A stretch of DNA of 64,000 nt. It comes from Lachnobacterium bovis (lineage in GTDB: Bacteria > Bacillota > Clostridia > Lachnospirales > Lachnospiraceae). This document shows positions 35,244-45,186 of the stretch, piece after piece. Numbering within the stretch: position 1 is the stretch's first letter; every line of letters begins with the position of its first letter. Both the position numbers and the translations under genes were made by a program. Below the pieces are notes generated by a model. The model had not been told where the DNA came from. It worked only from the letters and a program-made list of their open reading frames with translations, and did no database searches. Location of the stretch: the NCBI RefSeq assembly GCF_900111325.1, contig NZ_FOGW01000007.1, positions 79,690 to 143,689 of the forward strand, given 5' to 3'.

Positions 35244-35288
35244 CCTCCGATATAGAATACGTAGTATTGTATGTTCGGAGGTTTTTTT
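35244..35288 (+). terminator. Hairpin with U-run that contains the chemoreceptor ribosome binding site
   Basis: The left arm (35244-35260, CCTCCGATATAGAATAC) pairs over about 16 bp with the right arm (35264-35281), with one internal mismatch and one bulge. The loop is 3 bases. Seven T's follow and the ATG at 35289 comes directly after them. The sequence CGGAGG of the right arm is the only Shine-Dalgarno sequence for that ATG, so folding would both end transcription and hide the site. Confidence 0.75.
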
Positions 35289-36764
35289 ATGGAATATAAT
35301 GAATTGATAAGGAAAAAAACGAGATTTTTGAGTATAGCATTGCTTATAAGTATAGTGTTAAGAGGTATAGTAAATGCTTTTTATGTAGATATTGAAATAG
35401 TTATAGGCTTAGTGGGGGCAGGTTTAGTTTTAGCGTTAATCGTTCAAGTCGTTGCAAAATTTTGTGCGCCTAAATTATCGATGTTTTTTATGGTGTTTTT
35501 ATTAACAGGCTTATCAGTGTTGTGTATGGTAATATTTCCTACGACAACAAATTTTTTAATGTTCTTTCAAGCTGTGTTTATGATAGTAATTTATGAAGAT
35601 ATATGGGCAATTAGCACACAATGTATGGCAAGTTCAATTGGAATGTTTTATTTTTATATGCGATATAAAAATGAGTTAGCAACTACATGGACAGACGATG
35701 CGCTTGCTATGTGCATAGTGTATGTGATTAGTGCGCTTATCGTTTTTTTAGGTCTTTGTAGTATGACCCAAAAACAATTTGTTATGTTAAATTCAACTTT
35801 AAGTGAAAGCAGAGAAGTAGGAGAAAAAGCAGAAAAATTATTAGTATCTATAGCTAAATCTGTAAATAAATTAAATGAAGTAAGTGAGGTTATTAATACA
35901 AGTATTGATGATTCGGAGAATATTTCTAAACAAATGTCAATTACTTCAGATGATGTTGCAAAAGGTACAATAGAAGAGGTTGATGCAGCGGAAGAAATCA
36001 AAATAATGGTTGAAGATGGTGTAAAAAAGATACATGCTGTATATGATTCAAGTGTTTCTATGTTTGATGCAACTGTTGAAAGTATTTCGCTAATAAAAGA
36101 GGGAAGTAAAAAAGTAACAAGTTTGGCTGACAATATGTATTCTTTAGATGATGGAATGAAAGAAATTCTTGAGAGTATTACAGAATTAGCTAACGAAAAT
36201 GAGCAAATTGGAATGATATTAGAAACTCTTGATAATATAACTAAACAGACTAGTTTACTAGCGTTAAATGCCTCAATAGAGGCGGCTAGAGCAGGTGAAC
36301 ATGGTAAGGGCTTTGCAGTTGTAGCTAATGAAGTCAGGGAGCTATCAGAGAATTCTGCAAAATTTACAAATGAAATTCATGATATTTTGAATTTGATAAA
36401 AGATAAAACTGAAAATACAAAACAAGAAATTGAAGAAAATGAATCGATGGTATCAAAATGTGTTGGACAAGCAAAAGATGTTGATGAAGTATTTAGAGTT
36501 ATATCAAATAACACGCAAAATGTTGAAATTAATTCAAATAAGGTGAAAAATGAGACAAAAACTTTACAAGAAGTTTTAGAACAAACTCAAGTTAATGTTA
36601 ATAATATAAGTGATAATGTGGAGACAACTTCAGCTGCAATGGAGGAAATGTCGGCAAGTATCCAGAACCTTTCAGAAAGTGTGTCATCAATACATACAGG
36701 ATATAAAGAACTTAGAAGTCTTACACATAAATTGACCAATATACTAAAAGAAGAAAAAGAGTGA
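35289..36764 (+). CDS. Methyl-accepting chemotaxis protein
   Basis: 491 residues from the ATG at 35289; an in-frame ATG at 35271 lies inside the hairpin and has no site of its own. Five or six membrane helices fill residues about 12-165, with no large outer sensor domain and no clear HAMP. A long helical signalling domain follows, with the conserved tip ALNASIEAARAGEHGKGFAVVANEVRELSE (quoted in parts: LNASIEAARAGEHGKGF near 325, VVANEVREL near 343). It would signal to CheA/CheW. The membrane sensor part resembles integral-membrane or energy-sensing receptors. No other chemotaxis gene is near. Confidence 0.92.
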   Translation: MEYNELIRKKTRFLSIALLISIVLRGIVNAFYVDIEIVIGLVGAGLVLALIVQVVAKFCAPKLSMFFMVFLLTGLSVLCMVIFPTTTNFLMFFQAVFMIVIYEDIWAISTQCMASSIGMFYFYMRYKNELATTWTDDALAMCIVYVISALIVFLGLCSMTQKQFVMLNSTLSESREVGEKAEKLLVSIAKSVNKLNEVSEVINTSIDDSENISKQMSITSDDVAKGTIEEVDAAEEIKIMVEDGVKKIHAVYDSSVSMFDATVESISLIKEGSKKVTSLADNMYSLDDGMKEILESITELANENEQIGMILETLDNITKQTSLLALNASIEAARAGEHGKGFAVVANEVRELSENSAKFTNEIHDILNLIKDKTENTKQEIEENESMVSKCVGQAKDVDEVFRVISNNTQNVEINSNKVKNETKTLQEVLEQTQVNVNNISDNVETTSAAMEEMSASIQNLSESVSSIHTGYKELRSLTHKLTNILKEEKE

Positions 36765-36904
36765 GCTTTTTTCTGATAAAAATTCGAGTTTAATTTGTGC
36801 TTACTCCGATAATATTATATAATATATTATAAGAATGAGATTTTTTTTGAAAATGTAGAATATAATATTATAAAAAGTATAATTTTATAGGAGGAAAGTA
36901 GTCA

Positions 36905-38098
36905 ATGTTAGTTGAATTTTGTTTTAAAAATTTTAAGTCGTTTAAACAAGAAGCGGCTCTAGATTTATCAGCGACTAAAATGACAGAGTTTTCAGAATCA
37001 CTTATACTTAAAGGTAATGAGAAGTTGCTACCTGTTTCGGTTTTGTTTGGGGCTAATGCGAGCGGAAAGAGTACAGTATTTGATGCATATAAGTTCATGA
37101 CAGATATGGTTGTAGGTCAATTTTGGGGAAATGAAGCTTATTCTTTTACTCAAAAGCCATTTTTATTTGATTCGTTTTATAAGGAAAAAGAAACAGTTTT
37201 TGAAATTTATTTTATGCTAGAAGATGATATCAGAGATAGAATTTACAATTACGGTTTTTCTATTTTAAAAAATCAAATTACAGCTGAGTGGTTAAATGTA
37301 AAAGCTAGAACTACTAAAAATTATAGAATTGTATTTTCTAGAAAAGGTAATAATATTATTAAAAGTATTTTGAGTCGTAATGAGACAGAACTTTTAGAAA
37401 AAGTTATTTCAGATAATGTATTAATAGCAACAGCAGCTAAAAATTTAAAAATATATAGTTGCTCTAACATCTATGATTTTTTCAAAAAAAATGTATTTGC
37501 ATCAGAAGATATCGGAAAAGAATTTTTGGCTAAGGATTTATCTAAGGAATTTATTGATGATAAAGAATTTTTAAGTAATATGCTTGATACATTTAGAACG
37601 TTTGATAAGACAATTACAGGATTAAGAGTTGATAAAAACTTAGAGAAAAAGATTTTATTTACTCATAAAAAATATGATGGCACAGGATCAATTGAAATTC
37701 CAATTGAGATGGAATCAAGGGGGGTAAGAAAATTATTTTCATTATTTCCAAAGATTCATAAAGTGTTATCAACAGGTGGAGTATTATTTGTCGATGAAAT
37801 CGACAGCGGTTTCCACACTTTCTTGGTAAGAAGTTTTATAAAGAGTGTGATGGATAAATCATTTAATAAGAATCAAGCGCAGTTTATTTTTACTACTAAT
37901 GACGTATGCCAGCTCTCGAATGAAATCCTAAGAAGAGATGAGATTTGGTTTATAGAAAAAGATGACAAAGGCGAATCATCTATGTTTTCATTAGCTGATA
38001 TTGTTGATGAGTTTGGTATAGGAATTAGAAAAGATGAAAGTTTTTCTAAGAATTATTTAGCAGGAAAATACGGAGCTGTTCCAGATATGTTAGAATAA
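36905..38098 (+). CDS. OLD/AAA_15-like ATPase
   Basis: 397 residues. It opens with the typical SMC/OLD-type LVEFCFKNFKSFKQE, has Walker A GANASGKST near residue 50, a long middle region, and Walker B VLFVDEIDSGFH near 298 followed by the TTND motif. Such ATPases are often halves of abortive-infection or toxin-antitoxin systems with an RloB-like or nuclease partner. Here no partner is seen: a terminator follows at once and the next gene is convergent. GGAGGAAAG precedes the start. The function is unknown; a defence role is only an inference from the family. Confidence 0.8.
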   Translation: MLVEFCFKNFKSFKQEAALDLSATKMTEFSESLILKGNEKLLPVSVLFGANASGKSTVFDAYKFMTDMVVGQFWGNEAYSFTQKPFLFDSFYKEKETVFEIYFMLEDDIRDRIYNYGFSILKNQITAEWLNVKARTTKNYRIVFSRKGNNIIKSILSRNETELLEKVISDNVLIATAAKNLKIYSCSNIYDFFKKNVFASEDIGKEFLAKDLSKEFIDDKEFLSNMLDTFRTFDKTITGLRVDKNLEKKILFTHKKYDGTGSIEIPIEMESRGVRKLFSLFPKIHKVLSTGGVLFVDEIDSGFHTFLVRSFIKSVMDKSFNKNQAQFIFTTNDVCQLSNEILRRDEIWFIEKDDKGESSMFSLADIVDEFGIGIRKDESFSKNYLAGKYGAVPDMLE

Positions 38099-38113
38099 AA
38101 ATTTTTTCAATAC

Positions 38114-38157
38114 AAAAGGAGCTAAGAAAAACAATTTGTTTTTCTAGCTCCTTTTTT
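38114..38157. terminator. Bidirectional terminator
   Basis: A long stem, AAAAGGAGCTAAGAAAAAC against GTTTTTCTAGCTCCTTTT, with one bulge, between the convergent ATPase gene and cstA. Confidence 0.88.
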
Positions 38158-38184
38158 AGTGCAATCAATAAGTGAGAGAATCAC

Positions 38185-39705
38185 TTAATTTTGATGTGCA
38201 ATATGGCTTGTGTGATTATGATGGTGAGTTCTTTCTGGAATATATACTTTAAATAAAAAGATTCCAAAGAAGATTGCAGCACCTAATATACCAATTGCAT
38301 ATGAAATCATTGTACCATTTGTTTTAGCACCTAAATTTAAACATTCAGGAGCAAAACAGAAGTATGTAATTGAAACTGCTGACATGAATGTTGCTGGAAT
38401 AGTAGCAATCCATCCACATTTTGCAGATACATTTCGTGTTAAATATGTTGCACCAGTCCAAAGTGCAATCATAGCTAATGTTTGGTTAGACCAAGAGAAA
38501 TATCTCCAAACGATATTGTAATCTAAGAATGAGATTAAATATCCAACACCAAGAAGTGGAATGGCGAGTGGTAAACGTTTTTTGATACTTGATTGATCAA
38601 TTTTAAACCAATCAGCAAGTGTAAGTCTAGCACTTCTAAAAGCTGTATCACCAGATGTGATAGGACAAGCAACAACACCAAGTAAAGCTAATACACTACC
38701 AACAGGTCCAAGTAATTCAACTGACATTTTATAAACTGTTGTTGAGTTTCCACCACCTGCAGCTAATAGAGCAGATGTTGTGAATGGTTTTCCAGCAACA
38801 TTATAGAATGCAATACCTGCAGATGCCCAAATAAGAGCGATGATACCTTCAGATACCATTGCACCATAGAATACATGACGACCTTGACGTTCTGATGTAA
38901 GACATCTAGCCATCATAGGTGATTGTGTAGCATGGAAACCAGAAATAGCACCACAAGCTACTGTAATAAACATTAAAGGCCAAATAGGTTGTGCATTACC
39001 CTTTGGATGCATATTGTTAAATCCATCCCATAATTCAATCATAGGATGTGTACCATTGATATGTCTAATAATTGTAGCACCACCGATACCGATAGCCATA
39101 ACGATTAAACAAATTCCAAAAATTGGATAAATTTTACCAATTACTTTATCGATTGGCATCAATGTTGCAAGTAAGTAATATAGTAAAATAACGATTGTAA
39201 AGATAGTTGTAAGAGTGGCTGCTGTTGAAGGTTTGTGACCACCTGTCACCATTGTAGCAAGTAAACCTGCAGGTCCAACCATGAATACAACGCCTACCAT
39301 AACTAATAAAATAACTGAAAATACACGCATGATGTTTTTCATAACAGGTCCAAGATATTTTCCTGTTAATTCTGAAACACTAGCGCCATCATTTCGCATA
39401 GAAAGCATTCCTGTTAAATAATCATGAACACCACCAGCAAAAATTGTACCAAGAACAATCCAAAGATAAACACTAGGTCCCCAGATTGCACCAGATAGCG
39501 CACCAAAAATTGGTCCAAGACCGGCAATGTTTAGGAGTTGAATTAAAAATGCTCTCCAAGGTTTCATAGGAACAAAGTCAACACCGTCAGGATGCTCAAC
39601 ACAAGGTGTTTTGCGATCATCTGGTTTGAATACTTTATCAACGAAGGTTCCGTAAATAAAGAATCCAACAACTAGTCCTAAAAGCGCAATAAAAAATGAA
39701 ATCAT
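38185..39705 (-). CDS. cstA: Carbon starvation protein CstA (peptide/pyruvate transporter)
   Basis: 506 residues with about 14 membrane helices. Family landmarks are IAGLGPIFGALSGAIWGP near 63, GGVHDYLTGMLSMRNDGAS near 93, GFHATQSPMMARCL near 262 and CPITSGDTAFRSARL near 348. The C-terminus is His-rich (RTHHHNHTSHIAH). It is the shorter clostridial CstA; the family takes up peptides or pyruvate in starved cells. GGGGG precedes the ATG. It is divergent from nagB-nagA and controlled separately. Confidence 0.93.
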   Translation of the reverse strand: MISFFIALLGLVVGFFIYGTFVDKVFKPDDRKTPCVEHPDGVDFVPMKPWRAFLIQLLNIAGLGPIFGALSGAIWGPSVYLWIVLGTIFAGGVHDYLTGMLSMRNDGASVSELTGKYLGPVMKNIMRVFSVILLVMVGVVFMVGPAGLLATMVTGGHKPSTAATLTTIFTIVILLYYLLATLMPIDKVIGKIYPIFGICLIVMAIGIGGATIIRHINGTHPMIELWDGFNNMHPKGNAQPIWPLMFITVACGAISGFHATQSPMMARCLTSERQGRHVFYGAMVSEGIIALIWASAGIAFYNVAGKPFTTSALLAAGGGNSTTVYKMSVELLGPVGSVLALLGVVACPITSGDTAFRSARLTLADWFKIDQSSIKKRLPLAIPLLGVGYLISFLDYNIVWRYFSWSNQTLAMIALWTGATYLTRNVSAKCGWIATIPATFMSAVSITYFCFAPECLNLGAKTNGTMISYAIGILGAAIFFGIFLFKVYIPERTHHHNHTSHIAHQN

Positions 39706-40051
39706 AACTAAAGTTACCCCCTTTTATAATACTTAGTGTATTAAAATTGTATGATTTAAATATTTACAATTTTATACTAACACTATGGGAAATTTAATCA
39801 ATGTTAAAAATTTATAAATTTTTAAACAACTGATTGTTAATATTCTATAATTATACAAAAAAAAATAAAAAAAACAAACACATAATTCACAAAAAATATA
39901 TAATCAACAAAAGTGTCTATATTATAAGTTACAAATAAATTTTTCTTGAATAAATCACTAAAAAAGTGTATTCTAAAAATGGGGGAGAATTCGTTAAAAT
40001 GGCGAAAATAAATAAGATTTAATGAATGATTTTGTGGAAGGAGACATTTAT
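39706..40051. other. Divergent control region cstA-nagB
   Basis: 346 AT-rich bases. On the plus strand TTGAAT (39946-39951), 17 bases, TATTCT (39969-39974) is a good promoter for nagB. No operator is recognised, and no clear consensus promoter for cstA was picked out. Confidence 0.55.
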
Positions 40052-40783
40052 ATGAAAATAATAAAAGCAAAGGATTATAAGGATATGTCAAGAAAAGCTG
40101 CAAATATTATTTCAGCTCAGGTAATTATGAAACCTAATGCAGTTTTAGGATTAGCAACAGGTTCTACACCTATTGGAATATATGAACAGCTAATAGATTG
40201 GTACAACAAAGGTGATATAGATTTTGAAGAAGTGACTACAATAAATTTAGATGAATATAGAGGCCTTGATAAAAATCATGATCAAAGCTATTGGTATTTT
40301 ATGCATAAAAATTTTTTTGATAAAGTCAATATTAAAGAAGAAAATATAAATGTTCCAGATGGATCGAATTTAGATGCCAAACAAGCGTGTAGTGAATATG
40401 AAGAAATAATTCATGCAGCAGGTGGAATAGATTTGCAATTACTAGGAATTGGTAATGATGGACACATTGGCTTTAATGAACCTGGGGCAGCGTTTGAACT
40501 TTTGACACATTGTGTAGATCTTACAGATAGTACGATAGAAGCTAATAAACGTTTCTTTGAAAGTAAAGATGATGTTCCAAAACAAGCTTATACAATGGGA
40601 ATAAAATCGATAATGCAAGCAAGAAAGGTTCTTATGGTCGCAAATGGAATAGGTAAAGCAGATATTGTAAAACAAGCGTTTTTTGGTCCAGTGACTCCAG
40701 AGGTTCCAGCATCAATACTTCAGATGCATCCTGATTTTACATTAGTTGGAGATGAGGAAGCGTTAAGTAAAATAGACTTATAA
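40052..40783 (+). CDS. nagB: Glucosamine-6-phosphate deaminase
   Basis: 243 residues from the ATG at 40052, which follows AAGGAG; the frame extends ten codons further without a site. Landmarks are LGLATGSTPIG near 33, TINLDEYRGL near 65 with the catalytic Asp, GIGNDGHIGFNEPG near 130 with the catalytic His, and AYTMGIKSIM near 178. It converts glucosamine-6-phosphate to fructose-6-phosphate and ammonia. nagA follows 18 bases later, so the operon degrades N-acetylglucosamine, from cell-wall turnover or host glycans. Confidence 0.96.
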   Translation: MKIIKAKDYKDMSRKAANIISAQVIMKPNAVLGLATGSTPIGIYEQLIDWYNKGDIDFEEVTTINLDEYRGLDKNHDQSYWYFMHKNFFDKVNIKEENINVPDGSNLDAKQACSEYEEIIHAAGGIDLQLLGIGNDGHIGFNEPGAAFELLTHCVDLTDSTIEANKRFFESKDDVPKQAYTMGIKSIMQARKVLMVANGIGKADIVKQAFFGPVTPEVPASILQMHPDFTLVGDEEALSKIDL

Positions 40784-40801
40784 TGTGGAGGCAAGAATCA
40801 T

Positions 40802-41917
40802 ATGTTATTAGAAAATGTTAATGCTTTTTTACAAAATGAAGGTTTTAAAAAAGTAGATATACATATAGAGAATGAAAAAATAGTAGATATAGTTGAAAAT
40901 ACATCACCTAAGGATGCAGAATATAATGCAATCCCAGGGCTGTGTGATATTCATTTTCACGGGGCGATGAATCACGATTTTTGTGATGGAAATTTAGAAG
41001 GTTTAAATAAGATCGGTGAATTTGAAGCAAAAAATGGTGTGTTATTAATGGCTCCAGCAACTATGACTTTTGATGAAGAGCGTTTAAATAAAATAGTAGA
41101 TGTTGCTAACGAATATAAAAATACAATTGGCAAGTCACAATTAGTTGGTATTAATATGGAAGGACCATTTATTAGTCCGCAAAAAATAGGAGCGCAAAAT
41201 CCCAAGTACATAAAAGAGGCGGATATTGAGATGTTTTTGCGTTTGCAAAATCGTGCTCAGGGAAAATTCAAAATAGTAGATGTTGCACCAGAAGAAAAAA
41301 ATGCTATAAATTTCATAAAAGAATGTTCAAAGGATGTAAGGATTTCTATTGCACATACATGTGCTGATTATGAAACAGCAATAAAAGCATTTGATAATGG
41401 TGCATCTCATATAACTCATATTTATAATGCAATGCCTGGTATTCATCACAGAAATCCAGGGCCAATAATTGCAGCATATGAAAAAAATGCTGAAGTTGAG
41501 CTTATTGCGGATGGATTACATGTTCATCCAGCGGTTGTTAGATTTACTTTTGATATGTTTAATGAAGATAAGGTTATTTTAATATCAGATAGTATGATGG
41601 CATGCGGCTTGCCGGATGGAGAGTATGAATTAGGGGCACAGCTTGTTACTGTAAAAAATTCAAAAGCAACATTAACAAGAGATGATAGCGTTTTAGCTGG
41701 TAGTGTAACGAATCTTTATGAATGCATGAGAAGAGCAATAGTAGAAATGAAGGTTCAACCAGAAAAGGCTATTAAAGCAGCAACTATTAACCCAGTAAAA
41801 TCAATTGGACTTGAAAAAGATTTTGGTTCAATAGAAGTTGGCAAGTATGCAAATATTATTTTGACAGATAGTAAATACAATCTAAAAAAAGTGCTACAAA
41901 AAGGAAATTTTTTATAA
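40802..41917 (+). CDS. nagA: N-acetylglucosamine-6-phosphate deacetylase
   Basis: 371 residues, amidohydrolase fold. It shows PGLCDIHFHGAMNHDF near residue 45, NMEGPFISP near 118 with the metal Glu, IAHTCADYETA near 182, HIYNAMPGIHHRNPG near 202, ADGLHVHP near 235 and the catalytic Asp in ISDSMMACG near 260. It removes acetate from GlcNAc-6-phosphate and passes glucosamine-6-phosphate to NagB. GTGGAGG precedes the start. No GlcNAc PTS gene is in the window. Confidence 0.95.
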   Translation: MLLENVNAFLQNEGFKKVDIHIENEKIVDIVENTSPKDAEYNAIPGLCDIHFHGAMNHDFCDGNLEGLNKIGEFEAKNGVLLMAPATMTFDEERLNKIVDVANEYKNTIGKSQLVGINMEGPFISPQKIGAQNPKYIKEADIEMFLRLQNRAQGKFKIVDVAPEEKNAINFIKECSKDVRISIAHTCADYETAIKAFDNGASHITHIYNAMPGIHHRNPGPIIAAYEKNAEVELIADGLHVHPAVVRFTFDMFNEDKVILISDSMMACGLPDGEYELGAQLVTVKNSKATLTRDDSVLAGSVTNLYECMRRAIVEMKVQPEKAIKAATINPVKSIGLEKDFGSIEVGKYANIILTDSKYNLKKVLQKGNFL

Positions 41918-42061
41918 ATTACATTGCAAAAACATTATTATCATGTTATTGTATCTAAATACAACAAGCTAAAAACACAATAAACTGAAAAATAAATTCG
42001 GCTTTTATTATAATAGGTAAAAGCTAAAAAATAGGTTTGATAGAAAAGAGAGGTTTTAAAG

Positions 42062-43012
42062 ATGGGTATCGTAGTAGTAGGTGCTGTTTTTGTTGACATA
42101 AAAGGTTATCCAATGTGTCAATATATTCCATCAGGTCGTAATGTTGGTAGAGTTGTACAAGTTCATGGAGGAGTAGCTAGAAATGTTGTAGAAGACATTG
42201 CTAATGTTGAATTAAAACCAACTTTTGTCAGCGTAGTTGATAAATCAGGTATTAGTGATGATGTAATTGCAAAGCTTGATAGACATAAAGTAGAAACAAA
42301 ATATGTTAGAAGAACAGAAGATGGTTTAGGTACATGGCTAGCTGTGTTTGATAATGATGGAGATGTTGTAGCATCAATTTCTAAACGTCCAGATTTAAAA
42401 GAGATAGGCACTATTTTCGAAGAAAATGGTGAAGAAATTGTAAAAAATGCGGATAGCATTGTTGTTGAAATTGATATGGAAGCTTCAATTTTAAAAAGAA
42501 TCTTTACATTAGCAGAAAAATATAATAAGAAGGTTTTTGCAGTAGTATCTAATATGACAATTGCAATGGAGCGTAGAGATTTATTAAAGAAAACAGATTG
42601 TGTAGTTTGTAATATTCAAGAGGCTGGTTTGTTGTTTACAGAAGATTATTCTGGCAAGACTCCAGAAGAAATGGCAGAGATAATTCAAAGGAAGGTAGAA
42701 TTAGCTCAAATACCAAATATGATTGTTACAATGGGATCAAAAGGTGCAGTTTGGGCACAACCAGGTGGAAAATGTGGAGTATGCCCTGCACAAAACGTAG
42801 TTGTTGTGGATACTACAGGTTGTGGAGATGCGTTTTTTGCCGGAGTTGCCATTGGTCTTACATATGGCAAGACACTTGCAGATTCATGTGCGATTGGTAC
42901 AAGACTTGCTTCATCTGTTATTGCTACAAAAGAAAATGTATCACCTAGATTTTTACCAAGTGAATTTGGACTTGAAATCGGTACAGATTGTAAAGCTCAA
43001 AAAGCAAAATAG
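42062..43012 (+). CDS. PfkB-family carbohydrate kinase
   Basis: 316 residues of the ribokinase fold. The N-terminal signature region is HGGVARNVVEDIA near residue 38, in the position of the GGxxxN substrate loop. The C-terminal signature is VDTTGCGDAFFAGVAIGL near 255, with the catalytic Asp and anion hole (Cys replaces the usual Ala of TGAGD). Substrate is unclear: ribose, a nucleoside, pseudouridine or fructose are all possible in the family. It stands alone, 144 bases after nagA, with AGAGAGG before the start and a strong terminator after it. Confidence 0.85.
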   Translation: MGIVVVGAVFVDIKGYPMCQYIPSGRNVGRVVQVHGGVARNVVEDIANVELKPTFVSVVDKSGISDDVIAKLDRHKVETKYVRRTEDGLGTWLAVFDNDGDVVASISKRPDLKEIGTIFEENGEEIVKNADSIVVEIDMEASILKRIFTLAEKYNKKVFAVVSNMTIAMERRDLLKKTDCVVCNIQEAGLLFTEDYSGKTPEEMAEIIQRKVELAQIPNMIVTMGSKGAVWAQPGGKCGVCPAQNVVVVDTTGCGDAFFAGVAIGLTYGKTLADSCAIGTRLASSVIATKENVSPRFLPSEFGLEIGTDCKAQKAK

Positions 43013-43086
43013 AAAGAATAACTTGTTATATTTATAGATATAGATCAAATAGAAAAATTTAAAAATATATAAGAAACAAAAAGAAG

Positions 43087-43153
43087 AACCCTAGTTTATA
43101 TATCACCTCTAATTCATAATTATTGATAAGAGGTATAAACTAGGGCTCCTTTT
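43087..43153. terminator. Bidirectional terminator
   Basis: The arms CCCTAGTTTATA (43089-43100) and TATAAACTAGGG (43134-43145) are perfect, with an inner stem ACCTCT / AGAGGT, between convergent genes. Confidence 0.88.
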
Positions 43154-43166
43154 ATATTGGATTTGT

Positions 43167-45008
43167 TTATAAAAGAGAAGAGAATTCATTTCTAATTTTT
43201 TCCAAATATTTCATCTGTAGGTTAGGACTGTTCAAAAAGCTTGTATGAAGAGCCTTAAAAATAGATGAAAAAAATGGATTATCCATAATGTAATTATTAC
43301 GTTGCCAATTAGGCATTTCATTAAGCAAAGTATTTCTCAACCATTCATAATCATACGTATCAATAATAAAATCATAATCTTTTGTTGCATAAATCGTATT
43401 TAAGTAGAAGTTAACAAAAAAATTAAATTCAATTTCAGGATAATATAATCGATACTCATTTTTTGCTTTTAAATAGTAGAGAAGTTGAAGTTGACTATTG
43501 GCTAAATCAATAGGATCAATTTCTATAACACTATCATCATTGCCATTAACCTGATAATATGGTAAGTCGATAATTGCAACATTATTTCCAAAAATGAAAT
43601 ATGAATATACAAATTTATATTCATATGAAATTTTAGTGGTTGCAAACTGAATATTATGTTGCTTAATATAGTGACTTCTAAAAAATTTACCAATTAGGTC
43701 ACAAGTAAAAGGTTGATTTATTAAAATGTTTAATCTATTTGTTTCATTTAATTCGATTAATCCTTCTATGTCACAAGGATTAACAATCTCTAAGGTACCG
43801 TCTGTGTTTTTATAATAACAAGCCTGAATCATATCAAGTGCCTTATCTTGCGCAAGATTGTATAAATCTTCGCAAGTATTTGGAGAAAGCGAATCCTTTG
43901 GCTCTAAGAAAAGAACATACTCTCCCTTAATATAATCAAGAGCTAAATTTAAAGCAGTTGATTTTTCAAGCATATATTCGTCTTTTATCAAAATACAGTT
44001 AAAAGGATATTTTTTTTCAAAAGCATCTAAAATATCTAAAGTAGAATCATCAGAGCCTTGATCAATGAGAATTACCTGAAGATTTATCATATCTAAGGTC
44101 TGTTTGGTAATACTTGTAAGAGCTGTATTTAATACACTTTCATCATTCAGACAACTCATTATAATGCTAACTTTATATGGTGTATTATCAGATTTATTTT
44201 CAAAATCATGTATTCCGTTAAAAATTCGTATTTCTTTAATATTCTCAGAAACAACTTCTTCAATACCGTCATTTTTGGCTTGAGATATAATACAGTTTGC
44301 AAAAACATCAAACATATTTAAGGTGTCTATGATAGGTGCATATTCTTCAAAAACAGATAAATATTCTGAATAATAATCTTCTAATTCATAAGATAATTCA
44401 CTAAGTGCAACTTGTAATTCCTGATCAATATATGTAAACTTATAAATTTGTGCAAGTCGTAGAACAAGTTCATAATCATAAAAAATTTTATATTTTGTTG
44501 AAAGACTACCTACTACATCAAAACATTCTTTTTTTATCATCATGGTGCTTAAACTAATAAAATTTTTATTAGATAAAAGAATTTTGAAGATATCACCATT
44601 TAAATTTCTTGAATTTAGATCGTTAGTTGTAGTTAATGAACTAGATGAATAGCAGACTGGATAATCATCATTTATGCAAGCAATTTGTAAAAGAAGTTTA
44701 TTCGAACGCCATTTTTCATTTGGATTTGCAAAAGCAATATAGTCGTTTTGAACTTGTGAAATTCCAACATTGCATGCACTTGAATATGTTTGCTCGGTGT
44801 TTGTTTTTATATATTTTAATCGAGAATCTTTGTTTAAATAATTTTGTAATGTGGAAAAATAAGAGTCGTTTTCGTCATTTAAGGCATCAATTAATAATAA
44901 CTCAAAATTTGGATAAGTTTGAGTTAATATACTATCGATACATTTACTAAGATTTTCACTTTTTTCATATATTGGTAAAATAATACTGACACAGACTTTA
45001 TTTTCCAT
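43167..45008 (-). CDS. Protein with two family 2 glycosyltransferase domains
   Basis: 613 residues. The first GT-A domain (about 1-210) begins VSIILPIYEKSENL and has a degenerate acidic motif (FANPNEKW). The second (about 278-480) begins KVSIIMSCLNDES and has VILIDQGSDDST and LFLEPKDSLSP. The usual DxD is poorly kept in both, so activity or metal use is uncertain. A C-terminal region of about 130 residues is rich in Tyr and Asn. It may add sugars to a surface polysaccharide or teichoic acid. The start at 45008 suits AGGAG better than the ATG two codons upstream. No membrane helix is seen. Confidence 0.8.
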   Translation of the reverse strand: MENKVCVSIILPIYEKSENLSKCIDSILTQTYPNFELLLIDALNDENDSYFSTLQNYLNKDSRLKYIKTNTEQTYSSACNVGISQVQNDYIAFANPNEKWRSNKLLLQIACINDDYPVCYSSSSLTTTNDLNSRNLNGDIFKILLSNKNFISLSTMMIKKECFDVVGSLSTKYKIFYDYELVLRLAQIYKFTYIDQELQVALSELSYELEDYYSEYLSVFEEYAPIIDTLNMFDVFANCIISQAKNDGIEEVVSENIKEIRIFNGIHDFENKSDNTPYKVSIIMSCLNDESVLNTALTSITKQTLDMINLQVILIDQGSDDSTLDILDAFEKKYPFNCILIKDEYMLEKSTALNLALDYIKGEYVLFLEPKDSLSPNTCEDLYNLAQDKALDMIQACYYKNTDGTLEIVNPCDIEGLIELNETNRLNILINQPFTCDLIGKFFRSHYIKQHNIQFATTKISYEYKFVYSYFIFGNNVAIIDLPYYQVNGNDDSVIEIDPIDLANSQLQLLYYLKAKNEYRLYYPEIEFNFFVNFYLNTIYATKDYDFIIDTYDYEWLRNTLLNEMPNWQRNNYIMDNPFFSSIFKALHTSFLNSPNLQMKYLEKIRNEFSSLL

Positions 45009-45186
45009 AAACATTATCTCCTAACTATATATAAAATAAATATTTCATAAGAAATTTATTTTTATTTAGCATTTATTTAGACACATTTTATATATCGGTA
45101 ATTTTATATAAAAATTATAATATTTACACATTTTTTTAAAAAAAATATGTTATCATTAATTTTGAAAACTAAAGGAGGTGCAAAGA

